Shown: in pieces, positions 54,814-63,388 of the stretch | Position numbering within the stretch: the stretch's first letter is position 1 | How the letters are laid out: the number at the start of each line of letters is the position of its first letter | Assembly (NCBI GenBank): GCA_030148025.1 | Contig: JASBUG010000041.1 | Span: 124,001 to 188,000, forward strand | Origin: Flavobacteriaceae bacterium | GTDB lineage: Bacteria; Bacteroidota; Bacteroidia; Flavobacteriales; Flavobacteriaceae | Reading direction: 5' to 3' | Length of the DNA: 64,000 bases | Translations under genes and position numbers: made by a program | The notes under the pieces: model-generated | Told to the model about the DNA's origin: nothing | The model's input: the letters and a program-made list of their open reading frames with translations, nothing else | Databases searched by the model: none

Positions 54814-56154
54814 TTATGATAATAAATCGTCGTCTCCTTCTGGCTTAGGTGATTCACCTCCTCCATCATCATCTCCCGTTGATGGATTATTTTCAGCCTT
54901 ATAATATTCTTCAAAGATCTCTTTCATATCGATACCATAACGATCTGCAAAATTCTTTTGAATTTCTGCATCCTTATTACGTATTTCCTGTAAAGCTTCA
55001 GCATAACTACTATAAACACCTTGCATAACTTTTTCGTGAACTGGAATATTATCCATCATTTCCTGACGTGCTCTAGCAGAAGCCGAATGCATTGCAGCAA
55101 GAGTTTCACCAATATGCTCATCGGTCTTCACTCCTAAATGCTCTAAAATAGCCGCAAACTCTTGGTCTGTTCTCGCTTTAAGCGCTACTACATAGCCATC
55201 GTAATATTTTAAACGCTCTTCTGTATCACTCTTTAATTTTGCGCGATGTGTTTGTAAATTACTTCTTAAAGAGGTTAGCACTTTAATTGTTAAGTTGTGC
55301 TTATGAACAAAACTATCTTTAGAAGCAGCAAGTGTGGTATAAGCATTCTTTAATCCTTCCAGCTCTTCCACTTTTTGTTCTAACTCTGTTACTTTACCAA
55401 CAGCAGTGGCATATTCAGCAGATTGCTTATCTACAATTTCTTCAAGCTCTTGTCTTGCTTGTTTTAACAAGGCATACTTTTCTTCAAGTAAAGCTTCTAC
55501 TTCTTTCTTTTTCTCTAGAGCCTTGGTATGGTTTTTTGTTGCCTCTACAATAGCATCTTGAAGTTTGTCTTCTACTTCCTTAATTTCAAGTTCTCTGTCT
55601 TTTAAGCGCTTAACAGCTGCTTGACTTTTAAACGACAACTCTTGGAGAAGTGTTTGTACATCTGCGCTTTCAATACGTTGCTGGAACATTGCCTTGGCTT
55701 TATTATCTGCCTCATCACGTTGTTTTTGAGCAGCCTTTAATTCGTCTTGAGCTTTTCGTATTTTACTCTTTCTTCCCCATAGATTATTCCACCATGTATC
55801 TGGTTTGTTTTCTGCATCCTCAAGCTCTACTTTAGCACGTTCTAAACGCTTAATAGCATTATCAATAATTTTTTGCTCATCTGCATTTAATGACGAAAAA
55901 TTTTCAAAGATGATACCAACTTCATCTTGATAGTCTGTTAGATCTTTAATAGCATCTAGTAAAGATGTACGATCTTTTTCAGCCATATGCACTACATCAT
56001 CTAATGTTGCATTCAAGATTTTTTGACGCATTTCAGGATCATCTTCCTGCGCTAGTTTCGATTTCATGGTATCGATAGCCTTTCCCCAGTTTACATCAAC
56101 TTTTTCTTGTTTTTCGTTAGAATTGGTTTCTAATAAATCAAAATCATCAGACAT
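54814..56154 (-). CDS. Long coiled-coil protein heading the AAA+ cluster
   Basis: A 446-residue soluble protein. A short acidic N-terminus (SDDFDLLETNSNEKQEKVDV) is followed by almost uninterrupted heptad-rich coiled coil from about 85 to 320 (DAENKPDTWWNNLWGRKSK marks a break near 115), then a helical region DNIPVHEKVMQGVYSSYAEA and an acidic Gly/Pro end. The overall plan recalls TelA/toxic-anion-resistance or ESCRT-like helical proteins only in a general way. It is the first gene of the run leading to the AAA+ ATPase and could be its polymer-forming substrate; this is inference. Confidence 0.8.
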   Translation of the reverse strand: MSDDFDLLETNSNEKQEKVDVNWGKAIDTMKSKLAQEDDPEMRQKILNATLDDVVHMAEKDRTSLLDAIKDLTDYQDEVGIIFENFSSLNADEQKIIDNAIKRLERAKVELEDAENKPDTWWNNLWGRKSKIRKAQDELKAAQKQRDEADNKAKAMFQQRIESADVQTLLQELSFKSQAAVKRLKDRELEIKEVEDKLQDAIVEATKNHTKALEKKKEVEALLEEKYALLKQARQELEEIVDKQSAEYATAVGKVTELEQKVEELEGLKNAYTTLAASKDSFVHKHNLTIKVLTSLRSNLQTHRAKLKSDTEERLKYYDGYVVALKARTDQEFAAILEHLGVKTDEHIGETLAAMHSASARARQEMMDNIPVHEKVMQGVYSSYAEALQEIRNKDAEIQKNFADRYGIDMKEIFEEYYKAENNPSTGDDDGGGESPKPEGDDDLLS

Positions 56155-56291
56155 AATGTTTGTAGAATTAAATGGTTATAAAAAATTTTGGATAAGCAAT
56201 TTCGTAAAAATGTAGGATTATAAAAACAGAACTGCCTAAAATATTTGTATTATTTTTTTTATAAATGTTACAGTACAATTTTAATAAAATG

Positions 56292-56328
56292 AAAAAGCGG
56301 TTTTCTAAATTAGAAAACCGCCTTTTTT
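56292..56328 (-). terminator. Rho-independent terminator
   Basis: AAAAAGCGGTTTTCTAA directly followed by TTAGAAAACCGCCTTTTTT, a perfect stem of twelve pairs, downstream of the FadL-family gene. Confidence 0.85.
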
Positions 56329-56347
56329 CAAAAGATTGTCTACTGCG

Positions 56348-57703
56348 TTAATCTTCTTGTTTTTTATTAAATGTATAGCTTAAACCAACCATTACCATAG
56401 ATGTGTTCATATCGTAAGATACCGTTGATCCAGGTATTGCTCCTAATGGGTTTGTAGGTGACACCATAGCTGGGTTTAACATTTGTCCTTTTGTAGCATC
56501 TCCACTATCTCCATAATGGAACACTCCATCAAGATTTAAGTTGTCATTAACTTTATAGCTTAAGCCAAACTGGAATGCATTTTTAATAATAGCTGTAGCT
56601 GGTACATTAAAGAATGCCACGTCTTCGTTAATTGGATTTGAACTATAGGTATATCCAAAACGTAATGGTAGCTTATCAATTCCTTTATATTGTAAACCTG
56701 CAGAAACAATTGAAATATTATCCCAACCAAATCCTGCTACAGAAGCTGTTGGCGTCCATCCTGTTTCTGAGAAACCATCAGTGTTTTCATAATCAACACG
56801 TCTAAAATCTAACGCCAGATCAAAGTCTCCTTTTGAATATCCTACACCTAATGATAATATTGCCGGATAATCCATGTTAAATTTACTTTTTGATTTAGTA
56901 TTGTCTAGATATTTGTTATCAAATTCGAAATCACCAAAACTTTGTGTCGTTTTATAAGATGCTCCTAATTTAAGTCCATTACCTGAATCATAAAATACAC
57001 CAAATTGTGCTCCAAAGCCGATAGCCGAAGCTTTGTCTGTTGATGGATACCCAGCAGCATTAGGATTTGCTGTTGGATTAGGCATTAATTCTAATGCAGC
57101 ATAATCTATATTTGGTTGAATACCAATAGAGAATTTATCTGATAATTCATAGGCATAAGAGAAACCAACCTGTAATAACATATAATCTGACTCAATATGT
57201 CCAAATCCCATAGCAGCCTGTGGGTAGTTAATTGGATTTGAGTTATTTCCTGGATTAAAGTTTGGATTTGTTGGATTGTTTGCTTCCTCTGGAAATGTTA
57301 CACCGAACCCACTAATACCAAATGCAGACACACCAAAAGTATGCTTACTATTTTCTTTACCCCAAAGCATTGCCAATGCAGGCATTGGAGATACACCTCT
57401 ATCATCTTTTGTAACACCGCTTACTGCAGGAGAACCAGGTCCCATCATACCAGCTGGTAAACTAGAGCTTAGTTCAGGTGATGAAAAGAATAGACCCAAA
57501 TCAAATTTCAAGATCTTATTATCGAATGTTGAAATTGCTGCTGGGTTCCATTGCATAGCTCCAGAAATATCTAAAGGCTGTGCTGTTGAAGCTCCACCCA
57601 TAGACATGTTAACTGCTCCTACACCTTGCATCACGTGCCCCGCTTGAGCATAAATTACTGATGAAAATAATAATGCAACTAATTTTAAAAGATTGCTTTT
57701 CAT
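56348..57703 (-). CDS. OmpP1/FadL-family outer-membrane transporter
   Basis: A 451-residue protein with a signal peptide (KSNLLKLVALLFSSVIYAQ) and the FadL N-terminal hatch sequence GAVNMSMGGASTAQPLDISG then AMQWNPAAIS, followed by a 14-strand type barrel and the C-terminal strand MVMVGLSYTFNKK. It carries hydrophobic compounds such as fatty acids or aromatic hydrocarbons across the outer membrane. It is monocistronic with a strong terminator. Two palindromes lie about 150-200 bases upstream. Confidence 0.93.
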   Translation of the reverse strand: MKSNLLKLVALLFSSVIYAQAGHVMQGVGAVNMSMGGASTAQPLDISGAMQWNPAAISTFDNKILKFDLGLFFSSPELSSSLPAGMMGPGSPAVSGVTKDDRGVSPMPALAMLWGKENSKHTFGVSAFGISGFGVTFPEEANNPTNPNFNPGNNSNPINYPQAAMGFGHIESDYMLLQVGFSYAYELSDKFSIGIQPNIDYAALELMPNPTANPNAAGYPSTDKASAIGFGAQFGVFYDSGNGLKLGASYKTTQSFGDFEFDNKYLDNTKSKSKFNMDYPAILSLGVGYSKGDFDLALDFRRVDYENTDGFSETGWTPTASVAGFGWDNISIVSAGLQYKGIDKLPLRFGYTYSSNPINEDVAFFNVPATAIIKNAFQFGLSYKVNDNLNLDGVFHYGDSGDATKGQMLNPAMVSPTNPLGAIPGSTVSYDMNTSMVMVGLSYTFNKKQED

Positions 57704-57851
57704 AATGTTTAGATTTTAGTTAGTAACAATAAATAAGAGAGAAATGATTAAATATTATCTTTCTTTTTTTATCATGTATGAAAATTAATTCGATTTAAAA
57801 TTACCATGAAATAGCATCTTAAATCATGATAAAAATCACTTATTCATTTTA

Positions 57852-57901
57852 TGCAACTTAAGTTACAAAGAAGTAAATACCTTAATGTAACTTAGGTTAC
57901 A
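57852..57901. promoter_or_regulatory. Pair of 16-bp palindromic sites in a divergent intergenic region
   Basis: TGCAACTTAAGTTACA (57852-57867) and TGTAACTTAGGTTACA (57886-57901) share 14 of 16 bases; the second has perfect arms TGTAAC/GTTACA. They start 34 bases apart. They lie in the 377-base gap between the FadL-family gene and the small membrane protein gene at 58081, as would suit a dimeric repressor or activator. Apart from these and the promoter at 58020 I see nothing else in this gap. Confidence 0.55.
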
Positions 57902-58019
57902 CAAGAAAGTAGTAACGCATTGATTTTTAAATCAAAACAATTAAAAAGGTCATTAATCGCATTCAAATTTTGAAAACAAAGAATAATTCATTATGAAACG
58001 ATAAATTATTCATTTTTAG

Positions 58020-58049
58020 TTGATTAGTAAAATAATTGTATTATATTTG
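58020..58049 (+). promoter_or_regulatory. Bacteroidota-type promoter
   Basis: TTG, 19 bases, TATATTTG: both elements match exactly. The -7 box ends 31 bases before ATG 58081. Confidence 0.7.
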
Positions 58050-58080
58050 GCTCGCTATTAACCCCCAAATCATAGCTTTA

Positions 58081-58317
58081 ATGCTACATATATACTCATA
58101 TTCAACAAATCTTCATCCCGCTGCTGCTATTGCACAAATTGGCATTGTAACTGTACTTATAGTTACGGTAACTTTCTTTTTGATATTATTGATTTTAGGT
58201 GTTAGAAAATCCTATAAATTAAAAGCAGAGAATGAACGCTTAAGTGAAAAGCAAATGAATATTCCAAAAGATGATAATGAGGAAGAGGACTATTCTGAAG
58301 GACATTTATACGATTAA
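58081..58317 (+). CDS. Small single-helix membrane protein
   Basis: A 78-residue protein from ATG 58081 (MLHIYSYSTNLHPAAAIAQI), with one membrane helix (GIVTVLIVTVTFFLILLILG) and a charged cytoplasmic tail that ends in an acidic run (NEEEDYSEGHLYD). The frame opening at 58036 would start inside the promoter spacer and was rejected. Good promoter before, terminator after. Function unknown. Confidence 0.72.
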   Translation: MLHIYSYSTNLHPAAAIAQIGIVTVLIVTVTFFLILLILGVRKSYKLKAENERLSEKQMNIPKDDNEEEDYSEGHLYD

Positions 58318-58319
58318 AT

Positions 58320-58351
58320 AAAAAAGCCTGCACAAATGCAGGCTTTTTTAT
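58320..58351. terminator. Bidirectional Rho-independent terminator
   Basis: AAAAAAGCCTGCA-CAAA-TGCAGGCTTTTTTA between convergent genes. Confidence 0.85.
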
Positions 58352-58355
58352 TTAT

Positions 58356-60047
58356 CTATCTAATTAATTTTTTATACTTGATACGTTTCGGCATTAAATC
58401 GCCTCCAAGACGTTTTTTCTTATTCTCTTCATAATCACTGAAGCCTCCTTCAAAGAAATATACTTGCGAATCACCTTCAAAGGCTAAGATATGTGTACAA
58501 ATTCTATCTAAAAACCATCTATCGTGAGAAATCACAACCGCACATCCTGCAAAATTCTCTAATCCTTCCTCTAAAGCTCTTAGAGTATTTACATCAAGAT
58601 CGTTTGTAGGCTCATCCAATAATAATACATTTCCTTCTTCTTTTAAGGTCATCGCCAAATGTAATCGGTTACGTTCTCCTCCTGATAAAAGATTTACTTT
58701 TTTATTTTGTTCGCTTCCAGAAAAATTAAAACGACTTAAATACGCTCTAGAATTCACCTGGCGGCCACCCATCATGATAAGTTCTTGCTCATCACTAAAG
58801 TTTTGCCAAATGGTTTTATTAGGGTCTATATTAGAGTGGCTTTGATCTACATAAGCGATCTTAGCAGTTTCACCTACTTTAAATTCTCCTTTATCTTGAG
58901 TCTCTTCACCCATTATCATTCTAAAAATTGTGGTTTTACCAGCACCATTAGGACCGATAATTCCAACTATTCCCGCTTGTGGTAGCTTGAAGTTTAGATC
59001 TTCATAAAGTAATTTATCACCATATGCTTTGCTTACGCCTATAGCTTCAATAACATTGGTTCCTAAACGTGGTCCGTTAGGAATGTATATTTCAAGTTTT
59101 TCATCAAGTTGTTTTTGATCTTGATTCATTAACTTATCGTAATTCTTTAAACGTGCTTTTTGTTTGGTTTGACGCCCTTTTGCTCCTTGTCTCACCCATT
59201 CAAGCTCTCGCTCAAGAGTTTTTTGACGTTTTGAAGCACTTTTACTTTCTTGTGCTAAACGTTTTGATTTTTGGTCTAACCAAGACGAATAATTTCCTTT
59301 CCAAGGAATACCTTCACCTCTATCCAATTCTAAAATCCATCCAGCTACGTTGTCCAAAAAGTATCTATCGTGAGTAACAGCAATTACGGTTCCTTTGTAT
59401 TGTGCTAAATGATGCTCTAGCCAATGTACTGATTCAGCATCTAAGTGGTTGGTAGGCTCATCCAGAAGTAACACATCTGGCTCTTGTAATAGTAAACGAC
59501 ATAAGGCTACTCGACGACGTTCACCACCTGAAAGCACAGCTATTTTTTTATCACCCTCAGGAGTTCTAAGAGCATCCATAGCAATCTCGAGTTTTGTATC
59601 TAATTCCCAAGCATTGGAAGCATCAATCTTATCCTGAAGTTCTGCTTGCTTATCCATAAGCTTTTGCATCTTATCAGGATCTGAATATACTTCTTCAAGA
59701 CCAAACATATCGTTAATCTTATTATACTCATCTAAAACCGCTACCGTATCTGCTACACCTTCTTTTACTACTTCCAGAACTGTTTTATTCTCATCCAACT
59801 GTGGTTCCTGCTCTAAATACCCAACAGAGTAATCTTGTGAAAACACCACATCTCCCTGATAATTTTTATCAACTCCAGCGATAATCTTTAACAGTGTTGA
59901 TTTTCCAGAACCATTAAGTCCTAAAATTCCAATCTTTGCTCCGTAAAAGAAACTTAAATATATATTTTTTAAAACAGGTGTATTGGCACTTTGAAACGTT
60001 TTCGTTACACCTGACATTGAAAAGATGATCTTCTTATCGTCACTCAT
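58356..60047 (-). CDS. ettA: Energy-dependent translational throttle protein EttA (ABC-F)
   Basis: A 563-residue soluble twin-ATPase of the ABC-F family that binds the ribosomal E site and tunes translation by energy state. First Walker A GLNGSGKS at 43-50 with signature LSGGERRRVALCRLL; the linker helices contain the basic RQGAKGRQTKQKARLKNYDK; second Walker A GPNGAGKTT near 365 with LSGGERNRLHLA and LLLDEPTNDLD. The long arm insert after the first Walker A and overall length match EttA rather than Uup or RbbA. Its start overlaps the end of the small upstream gene by one base. Confidence 0.94.
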   Translation of the reverse strand: MSDDKKIIFSMSGVTKTFQSANTPVLKNIYLSFFYGAKIGILGLNGSGKSTLLKIIAGVDKNYQGDVVFSQDYSVGYLEQEPQLDENKTVLEVVKEGVADTVAVLDEYNKINDMFGLEEVYSDPDKMQKLMDKQAELQDKIDASNAWELDTKLEIAMDALRTPEGDKKIAVLSGGERRRVALCRLLLQEPDVLLLDEPTNHLDAESVHWLEHHLAQYKGTVIAVTHDRYFLDNVAGWILELDRGEGIPWKGNYSSWLDQKSKRLAQESKSASKRQKTLERELEWVRQGAKGRQTKQKARLKNYDKLMNQDQKQLDEKLEIYIPNGPRLGTNVIEAIGVSKAYGDKLLYEDLNFKLPQAGIVGIIGPNGAGKTTIFRMIMGEETQDKGEFKVGETAKIAYVDQSHSNIDPNKTIWQNFSDEQELIMMGGRQVNSRAYLSRFNFSGSEQNKKVNLLSGGERNRLHLAMTLKEEGNVLLLDEPTNDLDVNTLRALEEGLENFAGCAVVISHDRWFLDRICTHILAFEGDSQVYFFEGGFSDYEENKKKRLGGDLMPKRIKYKKLIR

Positions 60048-60229
60048 TATACTCTTCCTTTTAATGCATTAAAAACCCAAGCAATAGCAAAAAAGCCAAT
60101 TCCTACAGCTGCAAAGCCCCATCCCGCAACATCATCATATCTAAATGCACCTAATGCTATAAGCGCTAATCCTACTATAATCATGATCGTGGTAGCCCAA
60201 GCTAACACTGTGTTTTTATTCATTGCCAT
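60047..60229 (-). CDS. CAL67264-family small membrane protein
   Basis: A 60-residue protein with two hydrophobic helices (VLAWATTIMIIVGLALIALG and GFAAVGIGFFAIAWVFNAL) separated by FRYDDVAG. The layout and sequence match what I know as the CAL67264 family of Flavobacteriia. Its stop shares one base with the ettA start, so it is coupled to ettA. ATG 60229 (MAMNKN) or 60223 may be used. Function unknown. Confidence 0.85.
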   Translation of the reverse strand: MAMNKNTVLAWATTIMIIVGLALIALGAFRYDDVAGWGFAAVGIGFFAIAWVFNALKGRV

Positions 60230-60276
60230 ATTATTGTTTGTTAGTTAGTGTAAACGCAAATATCGGTTTTTTTATA

Positions 60277-60306
60277 CAAAAAAAGCATCCTCATGGATGC
60301 TTTTTA
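60277..60306 (-). terminator. Rho-independent terminator
   Basis: AAAAAGCATCC-TCAT-GGATGCTTTTT with T-run in the minus direction; it ends the DoxX-pirin operon transcript. Confidence 0.82.
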
Positions 60307-60329
60307 ATTATTAATAACATAACTATTTG

Positions 60330-61046
60330 CTAGTGCATAGGAACTTCAATAATTACCAGTTCAGAATCCTTATTAGCTTTAATAGCAAAACTTTCAACTT
60401 CAGAAACACCAATGGCATCTCTACTGTTAAGTAAATTACTGTCAACTTCAATAGCACCATCAACTACAAAAATGTAAAATCCGTTATTTTCAGATTTCGC
60501 CTTTATATTAATAGTCTTCTTAGTTTCCAGATAAGTTCTATATATGTAGGCTTGCTGATTAATAGGTAATGCGTTTTCTTCTAACTTGTCTTTTGGAGCA
60601 ACTACCAACTGTAGCTTGTTATGCTTATTCTTAGATGCGAACTTTTTTTGCTCGTAATTAGGTGTAACATTCAACTCTTCTGGTACAATCCATATCTGTA
60701 AAAAGTTAACGACCTCTTTTTTACTATCGTTAAACTCGGAATGTGTTATACCAGTTCCTGCACTCATTACTTGTATTTCATCTACTTCAATAGCACGTTT
60801 ATTTGCCATACTATCTTTGTGTGTCAGAGCGCCTTGTAGTGGAATAGAAATGATTTCCATATTTTGATGAGGATGTGTACCAAACCCCATTTTGGGCTGC
60901 ACTATATCATCATTTAAAACACGTAATGCTCCAAAATTCATTCGTTCAGGATTGTAATAATTTGCAAAACTAAAAGAATGGTGTGATTGCAACCACCCGT
61001 GATTTGCATATCCTCTTGTGTTTGCTTTATGAATTATTGTTTTCAT
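60330..61046 (-). CDS. Pirin-family protein (short, YhhW-like)
   Basis: A 238-residue bicupin. It has the family stretch TRGYANHGWLQSHHSFSFAN, the metal-binding HPHQNMEIIS (His-x-His and Glu of the pirin N-domain) and GTGITHSEFN. YhhW-type pirins can act as quercetinases or redox sensors. It is the last gene of the operon, 21 bases after the second pirin gene. Confidence 0.9.
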   Translation of the reverse strand: MKTIIHKANTRGYANHGWLQSHHSFSFANYYNPERMNFGALRVLNDDIVQPKMGFGTHPHQNMEIISIPLQGALTHKDSMANKRAIEVDEIQVMSAGTGITHSEFNDSKKEVVNFLQIWIVPEELNVTPNYEQKKFASKNKHNKLQLVVAPKDKLEENALPINQQAYIYRTYLETKKTINIKAKSENNGFYIFVVDGAIEVDSNLLNSRDAIGVSEVESFAIKANKDSELVIIEVPMH

Positions 61047-61067
61047 TTTTTAATTGTTTATATACCA

Positions 61068-61940
61068 TTAATCTCTTGGGAGAAACCCCATTTTCCCCAT
61101 TTGATAATCTCTAAGTGCTTCCATAATCTCAGTTTGAGAATTCATTACATAAGGTCCCCAACTAGCAACTTTCTCATGAAATGCAGTTCCTGAAAGAAAT
61201 AAAAGCTTACTCTTCGAATTAGCCTTAATAGTAATACCTTCACCATCTTGATCAAATGTTAATAATTGATTTTGTCCATCATTTAATAGCGTATGAGTGT
61301 TAACATGAACATTACCACTCAACAAATACAATAATGATTGATGCTCTTTGGGTATGTTAAGTGAATATTTACCATTAGGTTCAGCATCGATTAAAAATGC
61401 ATTTACAGAGGTTTGAGTCACTATTTTACCTGACTTATCGTCAAGAGCACCTGCTACTACCTTAATAGTAACTTTTTTATCGTCAGATATGACGACATCA
61501 AAATCTTCATCCCTTATATGTTGATAATTAGGTGTGATCATTTTCTTTTTGGCAGGAAGGTTTAACCATAACTGAATTCCTTCAAGCACCCCTCCTTTTT
61601 TTACAAAATCTTTAGTTGGCCCTTCTGCATGTATAATACCTCTACCTGCTGTTGTCCATTGCACATCTCCAGCTTTAACAACACTTTCGTTGCCCAAAGA
61701 GTCTCTATGCAATTGTTCTCCTTGTATTAAAAATGTTATAGGCTCAAAACCACGATGTGGATGCGGTCCCAAATCGAATGGGTTATTCTCTTCACTTATT
61801 TCATAAGGCCCATAATGATGCAATAACACAAATGGATCTACCATAGCTATCTCTGCCGTTGGTATAGGTTGTCTTAATTCTACTGGCCCCATCTGTACAA
61901 GATCACTTTTACCTATATTTTTTATGGTGCTTAGTTTCAT
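61068..61940 (-). CDS. Pirin-family protein
   Basis: A 290-residue bicupin from ATG 61940 (MKLSTIKNIGKSDLVQMGPV). Metal-binding GPHPHRGFEPITFL (H-x-H) and the later GRGIIHAEGP with the third His and a Glu are intact, and the C-terminal pirin domain is complete. An ATG at 61967 would add nine residues, but it lies in the centre of a 24-base palindrome that looks like an operator. It is the fourth gene of the DoxX/reductase/MarR/pirin run. Confidence 0.9.
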   Translation of the reverse strand: MKLSTIKNIGKSDLVQMGPVELRQPIPTAEIAMVDPFVLLHHYGPYEISEENNPFDLGPHPHRGFEPITFLIQGEQLHRDSLGNESVVKAGDVQWTTAGRGIIHAEGPTKDFVKKGGVLEGIQLWLNLPAKKKMITPNYQHIRDEDFDVVISDDKKVTIKVVAGALDDKSGKIVTQTSVNAFLIDAEPNGKYSLNIPKEHQSLLYLLSGNVHVNTHTLLNDGQNQLLTFDQDGEGITIKANSKSKLLFLSGTAFHEKVASWGPYVMNSQTEIMEALRDYQMGKMGFLPRD

Positions 61941-61954
61941 TTTATATGTCTTTA

Positions 61955-61978
61955 AAATAGTTTCCATGGAAACTATTT
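61955..61978. promoter_or_regulatory. 24-base perfect palindrome, likely MarR operator
   Basis: AAATAGTTTCCA directly followed by TGGAAACTATTT, a perfect palindrome of 24 bases between the MarR gene and the pirin gene. Its core TTCC-AT-GGAA matches the core TTCC-AA-GGAA of the site before the operon (63379-63396). Confidence 0.7.
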
Positions 61979-61989
61979 GTTGAAATTTT

Positions 61990-62433
61990 TTATCTTATTT
62001 TATCCAATAGATCACTTAATTGTCCAGCTTCTTCTTCAGTAAGATTGTCAATAAAGTCAACGTTTAAATTTTCATCAATCTCACGTAATAGTTTCAAACC
62101 ATTATTTGTGATATTTATATGTACCACTCTCCTATCACTAGGGCAAGCAATACGTTCAATATAGTCTTTAGCACACAACTTATCCATTAATCTGGTAGCA
62201 TTAGGTGCTCTTTCTATCATGCGCTCTTTAATGGTTTGTACCTTTAAAGGTGCTTTAGCACCTCTTAAAATTCTAAGAATATTGAACTGTTGTGGAGATA
62301 TTCCATAAGGCTTAAAAAACGCATTCTGCTGGCTATTGATCCAGTTAGCCGTGTAAATAATATTTAATAATGCCTTTACTCTGTTATTATCAAACCTCGA
62401 ATTAATATCTTTAGAAATATCTCCCATAACCAT
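61990..62433 (-). CDS. MarR-family transcriptional regulator
   Basis: A 147-residue protein from ATG 62433 (MVMGDISKDINSRFDN). Winged helix: GISPQQFNILRILRGAKAPL, the recognition helix APNATRLMDKLCAKDYIER, and wing CPSDRRVVHINIT, where D-RR is the family's wing motif. One cysteine (C103-like, in IACPSDRR) lies just before the wing and could sense oxidants. ATG 62427 is also possible; the longer frame from 62466 overlaps the reductase gene. Likely represses its own operon through the two TTCCnnGGAA palindromes. Confidence 0.9.
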   Translation of the reverse strand: MVMGDISKDINSRFDNNRVKALLNIIYTANWINSQQNAFFKPYGISPQQFNILRILRGAKAPLKVQTIKERMIERAPNATRLMDKLCAKDYIERIACPSDRRVVHINITNNGLKLLREIDENLNVDFIDNLTEEEAGQLSDLLDKIR

Positions 62434-62440
62434 ACGTTCG

Positions 62441-62971
62441 CTATAATGCCTTTTCAAATATATCAATAGATTCTTTAAAAGCTGTATTTAATTCTTGATC
62501 TTTAATACCTTCTTCTGAGAAATTATCGCCAAAAAACGGTAATGAAAAATCTGCTACTATATTACCGCCCATATATGGAAATCTACCTTTAGCAACTTCT
62601 AACACTGTAGCGCCTCCTCTTCCACCTGGTGATGTAGCCATAAGCAACATTGGGATATCACTCCAAAGTTTGCCATCAATTCTAGACATCCAGTCAAACA
62701 AATTTTTGAATACAGAAGCGTAAGCTCCGTTGTGCTCTGCTAAGGATAGAACAATACCGTTAGACGATTTAATCTTCTCTAGGAAATTTTGAGCATTTGA
62801 CGGGATACCATATTCTGTTTCATAATCAATTCCATACATTGGAAGCTCATATTCATTTAAATCTAACACTTCAAGTTCTGAATTATTAACTTGTTGTGCT
62901 GCAAATGTTGCCAGTTGTTTATTAATTGAGTTTTTGCTGTTACTACCAGCAAATGCTATTATCTTTTTCAT
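62441..62971 (-). CDS. NAD(P)H-dependent FMN reductase family protein
   Basis: A 176-residue flavodoxin-like protein: IIAFAGSNSKNSINKQLATF gives the phosphate-binding loop for FMN (GSNSKNS), LSLAEHNGAYASVFKNLFDW the typical N-G/AY...KN-DW motif of this family, and TSPGGRGG the later flavin loop. It reduces quinones, azo or chromate-like compounds by family. It lies 4 bases after DoxX and before MarR in one operon. Confidence 0.9.
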   Translation of the reverse strand: MKKIIAFAGSNSKNSINKQLATFAAQQVNNSELEVLDLNEYELPMYGIDYETEYGIPSNAQNFLEKIKSSNGIVLSLAEHNGAYASVFKNLFDWMSRIDGKLWSDIPMLLMATSPGGRGGATVLEVAKGRFPYMGGNIVADFSLPFFGDNFSEEGIKDQELNTAFKESIDIFEKAL

Positions 62972-62975
62972 GTAT

Positions 62976-63335
62976 TTATTTTTTATTAATTCGTTTATTA
63001 AAATAGTATGACACTAATAACAGTACCAATGCTAGTATTGCTCCCATTTGCTCACCATCACCTATCATATAATGTGCAAAGAATGCTAATATAAAGGCAA
63101 AAAAGAAGCCAGCATAAGCCCATTCTTTTATACTTTTAAAATTAGGATTCCAAATAGCAACCAGTCCTAAAACCTTAGCTACAGCATAAGGATAAATAAT
63201 ATAGGTTGGATATCCGAAGGTTTTGAACATCCCCTTTACAGCCTCATGATCAAACAGATACATATACACAGAAAAACACATTAAAAGTGTTAATAAACCT
63301 GTGGCTACATAAAATATAATCTTATCTCTTTTCAT
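62976..63335 (-). CDS. DoxX-family membrane protein
   Basis: A 119-residue protein with four hydrophobic helices (FYVATGLLTLLMCFSVYMYL; PYAVAKVLGLVAI; AYAGFFFAFILAFFAHYMIG; ILALVLLLVSYYF) and the DoxX-type pattern AVAKVLG between helix one and two. It is the first gene of the redox-stress operon, with its promoter and operator upstream. Confidence 0.87.
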   Translation of the reverse strand: MKRDKIIFYVATGLLTLLMCFSVYMYLFDHEAVKGMFKTFGYPTYIIYPYAVAKVLGLVAIWNPNFKSIKEWAYAGFFFAFILAFFAHYMIGDGEQMGAILALVLLLVSYYFNKRINKK

Positions 63336-63357
63336 AATGTAAGTTTTAAATTCTAGG

Positions 63358-63388
63358 CAAATGTATAAAAAATAAATTTATATTCCAA
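63358..63388 (-). promoter_or_regulatory. Promoter of the DoxX-reductase-MarR-pirin operon
   Basis: On the minus strand TTG is followed after 20 bases by TACATTTG; the -7 box is 22 bases before the DoxX ATG. The -33 TTG is part of the palindrome at 63379-63396. Confidence 0.72.
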
